Of a stretch of 22,334 nt of DNA, positions 7,473 through 13,878 are shown piece by piece; position 1 is the first letter of the stretch; the number at the start of each line of letters is the position of its first letter. The DNA comes from Acidobacteriota bacterium (GTDB lineage: Bacteria; Acidobacteriota; Terriglobia; Bryobacterales; Bryobacteraceae), in NCBI GenBank assembly GCA_016871135.1, contig VFZQ01000011.1, positions 1 through 22,334 of the forward strand. The letters are read 5' to 3'. Under the pieces are notes generated by a model. The model was given only the letters and a program-made list of their open reading frames with translations. It made no database searches and was not told the DNA's origin. The position numbers and the translations under genes were made by a program.

Positions 7473-9017
7473 TTGCGCGTTTTTCTGGTGAATCCAAGCG
7501 ATCTATCGTTTGGGACCGCGGTTATCACGCCGCGCTGGCTCTTCGTTCTGGCCGCGGCCACCCCGAAGAGCTTCGGCGATCCGAAACTTGTCGACGAAAC
7601 CATCGAGCCGCTGGACCTCGAGACGATCCAGAAAGGCGACGTCGTCGGCATTGGCATTCACACCGCCAACGCGGCGCGCGGCTTCGAAATCGGCCGCCAA
7701 GCCCGCGAACGCGGTGCTTGGGTCGTTTTCGGCGGCATTCATGCCACGCTGTATCCAGAAGAAGCGCGCGATCTTGGCGCTGCGCACGCTGTCGTAAAAG
7801 GCGACGGAGACTTGGTCTGGAAAGAGGTTTTGGCCGCGATCGAAAAGGGTCTGCCGGAACCGGTTTACGAAGGCGGACGCGTCGACGGCGAGCGATTCCT
7901 TCCCGCCCGCTGGGATCTCATCAACCGCGAAAACTACATGTGGGCATCGGTACAAACCGTGCGCGGCTGCCCGAAACATTGCAGCTTTTGCTCGGTCTGG
8001 CGCACCGACGGCCAGAAACCGCGCCAACGCAACATCGATCCCGTGATCGAGGAAATCGTGCAACTGCGCCGGATCGGCTACAAGTTCATCGCGCTCGCCG
8101 ACGACAATTTTTATCCCGTCTCTGTGCGCGACATCGAGCTCGCTGAACGGCAGAAAAACGAACCGCGCATCGCGGAACTGAAGCGCCTCCGCCAGGAGCG
8201 TTTTGATCTCATGGCTCGCATGGCCGAACTGCCCGAAGACATGATCTTCTTCACGCAGATCACCATGGAAGCCGCCGAGGACCCGGAATTTCTCGCCGCG
8301 ATGAAGAAGGCCCGGATCAAGGGCGCGCTCGTCGGCGTCGAAGCGGTCACCGAGGCCGGGCTGAAGGACATCTACAAAGACTTCAACCTCTCCGGCGACA
8401 ATCTCGCCGCGCGCCTGAAGCTCTTCCGTTCAAGTGGTGTTCACGTCCTCGGCTCGTTCATCTTCGGGTTGCCGTCGGACCGCGAAGACACCTTCGATGC
8501 CACCGCCGAGCTAGCGAACACCGCCGATCTCACCTTCGCCCAGTTCGTGACAATGACACCCTACCCCGGCACCGTCGACTTCCAAAAGTGGGAGAAGGAA
8601 CAGGGCGATCAGATGCCAAAAGTCGAAGGCGTTCCGATCAACCGTTATTGGCTCATCCCGGGCAACAAGCGGCCGAAGTTATACTTCACGCACCCGACTA
8701 TGAGCGCCGAAGAAATTCGCACCCGCACCCAAACCGTGTGGGACAAGTTCTATTCGACGGCGAACGTGTGGAAGCGTTCCGCGTGTACGCCAACGATCAA
8801 GTCGCGCTTGGCGTTCTTCATGATCAGCAAGCTCTACCGGCAGATGTACGGTAACACCGGCATCGCCGCCGACAGCGCCCGCCGCCGCACGGCGTCCAAC
8901 TCGGCGCGCTGGATCGCAAAGTACACGCGTCGCTTGTTCATGGCCAAGCCGATGCCAGATTTGCAAATCCCCGGCAAGACCGCGCCTTCGCCGTTGGAGT
9001 TGCGCGTTATCGCTTAG
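7473..9017 (+). CDS. B12-binding-domain radical SAM protein (BchE/P-methylase-like class B)
   Basis: The chosen start is TTG 7473 behind a strong GGGAGGT, giving 514 aa; the 17 residues encoded from ATG 7422 look non-coding. Residues 1-125 form a cobalamin-binding-type Rossmann domain (RVFLVNPSD; VVGIGIHTANAARGFEIG; VVFGGIHATLYPEEA; VVKGDGDLVWKEVL). No DxHxxG base-off motif is seen, which is common in this subclass. The radical SAM domain follows with RGCPKHCSFCSVWR, giving the [4Fe-4S] cysteines 166, 170 and 173. A TIM-barrel continuation includes IALADDNFYPV and GSFIFGLPSDREDTFDAT. The C-terminal part (about 400-514) is helical and basic and may match DUF4070, though that is from memory. 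It probably performs a radical methylation or ring modification. The substrate is unknown, and no hopanoid, chlorophyll or other pathway gene is next to it. It is transcribed alone, divergent from the DUF1592 gene. Confidence 0.88.
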   Translation: MRVFLVNPSDLSFGTAVITPRWLFVLAAATPKSFGDPKLVDETIEPLDLETIQKGDVVGIGIHTANAARGFEIGRQARERGAWVVFGGIHATLYPEEARDLGAAHAVVKGDGDLVWKEVLAAIEKGLPEPVYEGGRVDGERFLPARWDLINRENYMWASVQTVRGCPKHCSFCSVWRTDGQKPRQRNIDPVIEEIVQLRRIGYKFIALADDNFYPVSVRDIELAERQKNEPRIAELKRLRQERFDLMARMAELPEDMIFFTQITMEAAEDPEFLAAMKKARIKGALVGVEAVTEAGLKDIYKDFNLSGDNLAARLKLFRSSGVHVLGSFIFGLPSDREDTFDATAELANTADLTFAQFVTMTPYPGTVDFQKWEKEQGDQMPKVEGVPINRYWLIPGNKRPKLYFTHPTMSAEEIRTRTQTVWDKFYSTANVWKRSACTPTIKSRLAFFMISKLYRQMYGNTGIAADSARRRTASNSARWIAKYTRRLFMAKPMPDLQIPGKTAPSPLELRVIA

Positions 9018-11688
9018 CGATACGTTCGAGAATCGCCTTGCGGCCCTGATGAAATTGCTCTTGTAGTTCCGTCAAGGGCCGCTTGACGTCTCCGTGCTTC
9101 TCGGTGTCAGCCTTCGCGCGTATCGACAGCATCGCCGAAAGGCCGCCGGCAAAGGAGACCATTGAACTCCGTCGGCCCGTTGCGTTAGCAAATCGCGCGG
9201 ACTTCCCGTTCAGCATCCCTCCCAGGTGTTCCGCCGCTTCGACGCGCTTGCTCACAAACGGAATTTTGCCATCCGCCGCCCGGCAAAACTTCATCAGAAT
9301 GGTCTTGATGATCGAGGTGTGGTCGTACTCTTTCGTGGACACAAGCTGCCGCTCCACCCACGGCGAGACGACAAACGCAGGCACGCGCGCGCCGAGGCTC
9401 GTGAAGGCGGGGCTCTCCGGCTCGGCTGGATTTGATTTCGGCGAGACGTGATCGAAAAAGCCGCCGTGCTCGTCGTAAGTAACGATCAACATCGTCTTCG
9501 ACCACTGCGGGCTCGTCATTAACGCACGGGTAATAGCCATCAGGAAGGCTTGCCCGTGCGCGACGTCAATCGGCGGATGATCGTCGTTGGCGGATTCGGT
9601 ATCGATAAACCGCTGATGCCACTCGTCGCGCGGATTCCAACCGAGCAGATTGTCACTCATCTCTCCGACATCCATGAAGTTTGGATCCACCCAACTCACG
9701 TGAGGCAGCGTCCCCTTCTCCGCGTCTTCGAAGAACTGGCCGATAGGCCGCAGCCGATTTGGCTTTCCACTGATGCGATTCTTGAGTTCGGAGGCGTAGC
9801 CCGCGTCGATGCAAAGCAAGGACGGAACATCCTGTGCGTAACACGCCCACTGAATGGGCTGGCCTTTATATTTGTTCGCGTCGAGCGTGCGGAAAAACGA
9901 ACGCTGATCCAACGGCATCTGATTGTCCACGATCCAATGCAGATGCGGAAAGTGCTCATCCTCGCGATCCGGCACCTCAGCGTCTTTGGGCGCGCGGATC
10001 GCCGCGGCCGCTTGTCCGGTCATGGCGATGGTTCGATTCACCCACGTGTTGCCCGGAAACGAACTGAACCAGTACTTGCACACGCCGAACTCAGTCGCGA
10101 ACAGATCGTAGGTGGGAACGTGCGTTGCCGGGTGGTAACCCATTACACGGCTAATCCGTTCGACAAAATCGTCTTTGGAGAGTCCGGCAAGCTCGCCCAA
10201 CCCGTGACAACGTAGCAGCGCATCCCGTGCGAACCCCTGCATCTTCGAGGGCAGATAACTCCGCTTGTCGCTCTGCGGAAACTCGCCGTTGTCGGGCCAA
10301 TGCGGATCGAACTTGCCAAGGATCGTAATGTCCTTACCTTTTCTGCGAGCGGTCACATCGGGCAGGGTGTCGCCAAACACTTGGCGCGCGACATGTTGGA
10401 TCGAGTGCCCGCCGTCCATCTCGAGAAACGTGCTCTCCAGAGCGCGCGGTCTGAGTACCTCGTCGGCGGCAAGTATCGAGTTCCCGTCGGCGCCCCTGTA
10501 GCCAAACCCGTCCACATCGGTTTTAAGCAGAGTGTTTGAGATATCCGCATCGGAAGGCTCGACGAAGTCGGGCCGCTTGCGCTCATGCTTTAAGAAACCG
10601 AGCATCTGATCGAACGAGCGGTTTTCCAGCATGACGACGACAATGTTCTCGATCTTGTCTAAGTTTTTGATCGCGTAGTCACCAGTGGCCTCCGTCGCCG
10701 CAGCGATCTCGAAATCCGCGTCGTCGACCCTGCCGTTCTTCACAACCCACTCATAGGCGACGTCATACGCCACGACATTGTTGCCAGTGCGTTTTTCCTG
10801 CTCGAGACGAAACCGGGCCATTCCCTTCCCGCCCAGATCGTTGATCGGCGCACCGGCTGGAACAAGCAAGTGGAACGGAACAACGATTGGTGGAAACATC
10901 TCATCGGCAACCGCGTGCACGACGGCGCCGACGATCGCCTCGGCGACCGCCGCTCCTGCCGCGCCAATCACTCCCGCCGGTCCGGGAACAACCAACGTCC
11001 CAAGGCCAGCCGCCATCCCGGCCAGGAATCCTCCCGAGGCGACGGTTCCGAGGACGAGTGGAACGCCAAGGAGCGCCGAAACGCCTGCCGTGTACGCCGC
11101 GATCGTCAACTCGAAGAACTGTTTGCTCGACAGCCCGTTTTCCTCCATGAACTTCTGCATCCCGCCGAAATCTCTTTCGCCGAGATATAACGTCGCGAAG
11201 TAGAGCGAGTCGCGCCATAAACCGGGCCCAATTGGCATCTCGCCCAACTTGATGTTGATGGAAACCGGTTTTCCAACCTCGTGCAGACCCGCCTTCTTCC
11301 TGTCTTTCTTGCCAAATTCGCCCACCTTGAGCGGATTCTGCATCTTGTCGCGGTTACTGTAGATGTCGTGCGTGATAGCGCCGATGTAGATCTCGTCGCG
11401 GCCCCACTCGCGATGGAAGTCGTTGAGGCACGTAATCTGAGTCGCCCACAGTTCAACCTTGACTGGCCGCTCCGTGCGTTGCGACACCTCGTCCTGTAGC
11501 AAACCGCCGACGCTTTGGTCGATCTTTCTTTCGCTTTTCAGTCTCTGCCGCAACCGGTCCGCGGCCTTCTTCACCTCAGGCGGAGTAACAGCGTCCTTTT
11601 GCTTCGCCATCTGCGCCGCCTGCTTCACAATCAGGTCAATATCGCGCTGCGTATTCGCGTCAACTCGCTGGTTCGATTTTCGTAGCAT
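9007..11688 (-). CDS. PF04185-type phosphoesterase (phospholipase C/acid phosphatase-like) fused to a novel N-terminal domain
   Basis: This 893-aa protein starts at ATG 11688, with AGGAG 8 nt upstream that overlaps the previous stop; the frame runs 18 codons further but without a site. Residues 1-325 hold a domain I do not recognise: VDANTQRDIDLIV (9-21), RDEIYIGAITHDIYSNRD (97-114), SLYFATLYLGERDF (161-174), a Gly/Ala-rich hydrophobic segment (about 193-262) and AYEWVVKNG (311-319). Residues about 345-830 are PF04185: IVVVMLENRSFDQMLGFL (ENRSFD 355-360), FPGNTWVNR (candidate nucleophile Thr548), LPHVSWVDPNF and IVTYDEHGGFFDHVSP (735-750). This family cleaves phosphate esters in phospholipids or small molecules. 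The usual Tat signal is absent, so export, if any, must use another route. The upstream gene encodes a stand-alone version of the N-terminal domain. Confidence 0.85.
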   Translation of the reverse strand: MLRKSNQRVDANTQRDIDLIVKQAAQMAKQKDAVTPPEVKKAADRLRQRLKSERKIDQSVGGLLQDEVSQRTERPVKVELWATQITCLNDFHREWGRDEIYIGAITHDIYSNRDKMQNPLKVGEFGKKDRKKAGLHEVGKPVSINIKLGEMPIGPGLWRDSLYFATLYLGERDFGGMQKFMEENGLSSKQFFELTIAAYTAGVSALLGVPLVLGTVASGGFLAGMAAGLGTLVVPGPAGVIGAAGAAVAEAIVGAVVHAVADEMFPPIVVPFHLLVPAGAPINDLGGKGMARFRLEQEKRTGNNVVAYDVAYEWVVKNGRVDDADFEIAAATEATGDYAIKNLDKIENIVVVMLENRSFDQMLGFLKHERKRPDFVEPSDADISNTLLKTDVDGFGYRGADGNSILAADEVLRPRALESTFLEMDGGHSIQHVARQVFGDTLPDVTARRKGKDITILGKFDPHWPDNGEFPQSDKRSYLPSKMQGFARDALLRCHGLGELAGLSKDDFVERISRVMGYHPATHVPTYDLFATEFGVCKYWFSSFPGNTWVNRTIAMTGQAAAAIRAPKDAEVPDREDEHFPHLHWIVDNQMPLDQRSFFRTLDANKYKGQPIQWACYAQDVPSLLCIDAGYASELKNRISGKPNRLRPIGQFFEDAEKGTLPHVSWVDPNFMDVGEMSDNLLGWNPRDEWHQRFIDTESANDDHPPIDVAHGQAFLMAITRALMTSPQWSKTMLIVTYDEHGGFFDHVSPKSNPAEPESPAFTSLGARVPAFVVSPWVERQLVSTKEYDHTSIIKTILMKFCRAADGKIPFVSKRVEAAEHLGGMLNGKSARFANATGRRSSMVSFAGGLSAMLSIRAKADTEKHGDVKRPLTELQEQFHQGRKAILERIAKR
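9008..9022. repeat. Perfect 15-nt palindrome across two convergent stop codons
   Basis: TATCGCTTAGCGATA has 7-bp arms around a single central T. It contains the TAG stop of the radical SAM gene (9015-9017) and overlaps the TAA stop of the phosphoesterase gene (9007-9009). The two genes overlap tail to tail by 11 nt. It could act as a weak bidirectional terminator stem, but it lacks a T-run and may simply follow from the coding constraints. Confidence 0.4.
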
Positions 11689-11694
11689 CGCATT

Positions 11695-11700
11695 TCTCCT
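11695..11700 (-). promoter_or_regulatory. Ribosome binding site of the phosphoesterase gene, overlapping the previous stop codon
   Basis: On the minus strand the sequence reads TAAGGAGAAATGCGATG. The TAA of the 229-aa gene shares its last A with AGGAGA, and the second ATG (11688) is in the phosphoesterase frame; the first ATG is out of frame. This fixes the start and shows the two genes are coupled. Confidence 0.75.
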
Positions 11701-12389
11701 TAAACACACGCCGCCAGTGCGTCGCTCCCGATCGGCCGCCACACGGGGGCGCTTTCACGCCGCACACGCCATTCATAGTCCACTTCCTCGCCGGCGAGCC
11801 TCATCGATCCCGCCACCCGGTCCTCCGAACCATCCAGGTAGAAACTCAGAAACAACGGCGGGTCGGAAACCGCCGCACAGGCGGCCTCCATCAGCGCTTC
11901 GATCAGCGCTCCGCACAGAATAATGCTCGACCGCCCTTGCGACGGCGGGGCGAACGAGAAGTGAAGCGGCACGCCGATCAATATCGCCGCATTCCATACA
12001 AACGCAGCCGCAATCCGCTCAAACCGCCGCCGGTCGGCCGTGTGAATAGTCGCAAAGTACAACGCGCCGCTGGCGGGTATCTCGGCCAACAACGCGCCGG
12101 ATTCGCAAACGGCCTCGCGCGCCTCGTCGCGTTTGTTCACGATGTCGTGCCCGATGACCGTGATCGGAACCGCCGCGCCATACGAGCGCGTAATCCGTAA
12201 CTCCACCGCTTGCGGCACGGGGCGATTACAATCGGCCCCGCCCAGCCCAAACATCAACTGCAACCGCAATCTCTCGGCGGCGTCGACAGCCGCCTGCGAA
12301 GGCGCGCCTTCGCGGCGCGCCTCCGCCACCACCAGTTCGATATCGGCGCGTGTCTCGGCGTCGACTAGCTTCCACAACTTACGTTCCAT
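11700..12389 (-). CDS. Unrecognised protein, stand-alone paralogue of the phosphoesterase N-terminal domain
   Basis: This 229-aa protein starts at ATG 12389 behind GAGG, with no signal peptide. It matches no family I know. Side by side with residues 1-325 of the next protein it shows the same landmarks in the same order: M-x-R-K at the start, VDAETRADIELVV (9-21), AAERLRLQL (37-45), VIGHDIVNKRDEA (78-90), ALYFATIH (109-116), LIGVPLHFS (137-145), GALIEALMEAACAAV (160-174) and VDYEWRVR (203-210). The shared strands and the EW motif suggest one fold, with the long hydrophobic Gly/Ala segment much reduced here. It is directly coupled to the phosphoesterase gene, which suggests a partner, inhibitor or immunity-like role; that is inference only. 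It lies 73 nt behind the DUF1501 gene, where no terminator or promoter could be recognised. Confidence 0.8.
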   Translation of the reverse strand: MERKLWKLVDAETRADIELVVAEARREGAPSQAAVDAAERLRLQLMFGLGGADCNRPVPQAVELRITRSYGAAVPITVIGHDIVNKRDEAREAVCESGALLAEIPASGALYFATIHTADRRRFERIAAAFVWNAAILIGVPLHFSFAPPSQGRSSIILCGALIEALMEAACAAVSDPPLFLSFYLDGSEDRVAGSMRLAGEEVDYEWRVRRESAPVWRPIGSDALAACV

Positions 12390-12462
12390 ATAGAACCTCG
12401 TATATCCGACAATTCGAGTCTAACCGGGAACGCGCACGGAAGTTGTAAGGAAAAGGTAAAGG

Positions 12463-13878
12463 TTATGCGAGGATTTCGCGAATGATCTCGCCGCCGACCT
12501 GGCTCAACTGCTTCTCTCGCCCGGCGTGCAGATAACGCAACTTCGCATCGTCGAGCCCCAGCAAATGCAGCAGTGTAACGTGGAAATCCTTGATCGGATG
12601 CACCGCTTCGACGCCCTGCAACCCCGTCTCATCGGTCGCTCCAACAATCGCGCCGCGCTTCACACCGCCGCCGGCAAGCCACGTCGACATCGCCGTCGCG
12701 TTGTGGTCGCGCCCCCACGCCTGCCCGCCCGCGCGGATACCGTTGTCCGGACTGCGCCCGAACTCGCCCGACCAGACAACCAGCGTATCGTCGAGCAACC
12801 CCCGCTGCTTCAAGTCCTTCAATAACGCGGCGATCGGTTTGTCGATCGCTCGCATGCGCGCGGAATGCGCCTTCTCAATGTAGTCGTGAGAATCCCAACC
12901 CATCACGATCACCTGCACAAACCGCACGCCCGCCTCCACCATGCGCCGCGCCAACAGACATCGACGGCCGACCGCGTCGGTGTCCTTATTCGAGCCGCCG
13001 ATTCCGTACATCTCAAGCGTCGCCTTCGACTCCTTCTCGATTTCCAGCACCTTCGGCATCTCGGCCTGCATGCGAAACGCAAGTTCGTAACTGGCGATGC
13101 GCGCAGCCAGCTCGGCGTGTTCCGGATGCTGCTGTTGATGACCCTTGTTCAACGCGCCCATCAGATCCATCACAGCGCGCTGCCGCTCCGCTGTAACCCC
13201 TGCGGGCGGAGCCATGTCGAGCACCGGCGCGCCCGCAGCGCGTAGCGGCGTGCCTTGAAATTCGGCGGGCAGAAATCCGTTCGACCAGTTCGCGGCGCCA
13301 CCCTGAGGGAAGGCTGTATCGGGCAGAACGACAAACGACGGCAAATTCTTGTTCTCCGAGCCCAGCCCGTAAGTCACCCACGAGCCAACCGCCGGATCGC
13401 CGCCAAACTGATTGCCCGTGTTCAGGTGATACAGCGCCGTCGGATGATTCACGCTCTCCGCGCGCAGCCCGCGATAGAAGCAAATATCGTCGGCGCATTC
13501 GGCAAAGTTCTCAAACAGCGAGTTCATCTCGACGCCGAGCTTCCCCGCCCTCTTAAACGTAAACGGCGACTTCACGTAGTAGCGCTCGCCCGTATTCATG
13601 TTGGCTTCAAACTTAGTGCGCTCTTTTTGGAACTTGGTCATGTGCAGCGCATCGAGCTTTGGCTTCGGATCGAATGTGTCGATGTGGCTCGGCCCGCCTT
13701 CCATCAGCAGGAAGATGCAGTTCTTCGCTCTGGCTTTATGATGCGGGCCCTTCGGAGATGTCATCGCCGAAAGCGCCACCGCGCCCAGCCCCATGCCGCC
13801 GCCGAAGAGGGCGTCGCGCCGTGAAACCATACCGAGCCGCGGCCGTAAGAGAGCAGTCTTCCTGGTGTTAGTAAACAT
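12463..13878 (-). CDS. Tat-exported DUF1501 protein
   Basis: This 471-aa protein starts at ATG 13878, inside the last codons of the PSD1 gene (11-nt overlap); a TTG six bases earlier is a possible alternative start. The twin-arginine signal is SRRDALFGGGMGLGAVALSA. Family motifs follow: CIFLLMEGGPSHIDTFDPKP, NHPTALYHLNTG, GSWVTYGLGSENKNLPSFVV, GVRFVQVIVMGWDSHDYIE, LLDDTLVVWSGEFGRSPDNG, GRDHNATAMSTWLAGGGVKRG and HPIKDFHVTLLHLLGLD. The GGPSHIDTFD, DSH, GEFGR and GRDHN clusters resemble metal-site segments of the alkaline phosphatase/sulfatase superfamily, to which I recall DUF1501 being assigned. Physiological substrates are unknown. DUF1501 and PSD1 genes are regularly paired in planctomycetes and acidobacteria, as here. 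It is the last gene of the long sdh-headed run. Confidence 0.92.
   Translation of the reverse strand: MFTNTRKTALLRPRLGMVSRRDALFGGGMGLGAVALSAMTSPKGPHHKARAKNCIFLLMEGGPSHIDTFDPKPKLDALHMTKFQKERTKFEANMNTGERYYVKSPFTFKRAGKLGVEMNSLFENFAECADDICFYRGLRAESVNHPTALYHLNTGNQFGGDPAVGSWVTYGLGSENKNLPSFVVLPDTAFPQGGAANWSNGFLPAEFQGTPLRAAGAPVLDMAPPAGVTAERQRAVMDLMGALNKGHQQQHPEHAELAARIASYELAFRMQAEMPKVLEIEKESKATLEMYGIGGSNKDTDAVGRRCLLARRMVEAGVRFVQVIVMGWDSHDYIEKAHSARMRAIDKPIAALLKDLKQRGLLDDTLVVWSGEFGRSPDNGIRAGGQAWGRDHNATAMSTWLAGGGVKRGAIVGATDETGLQGVEAVHPIKDFHVTLLHLLGLDDAKLRYLHAGREKQLSQVGGEIIREILA

Noticed and set aside
7226..8146. A 306-codon plus-strand frame overlapping the start of the radical SAM gene.
   Set aside because: Its protein is Arg/Ser-rich without family features and is a frame shadow of the radical SAM gene and the DUF1592 5' end.
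7473..9017. The radical SAM enzyme as the sulfatase maturase (anSME).
   Set aside because: It has a cobalamin-type N-terminal domain and lacks the C-terminal SPASM-type cysteine clusters expected of anSME. It is also not in the sulfatase operon.
12390..12462. A terminator or promoter between the DUF1501 gene and the 229-aa gene.
   Set aside because: The minus strand shows a CT-rich run and some AT-rich hexamers, but no stem-loop with T-run and no acceptable -35/-10 pair.
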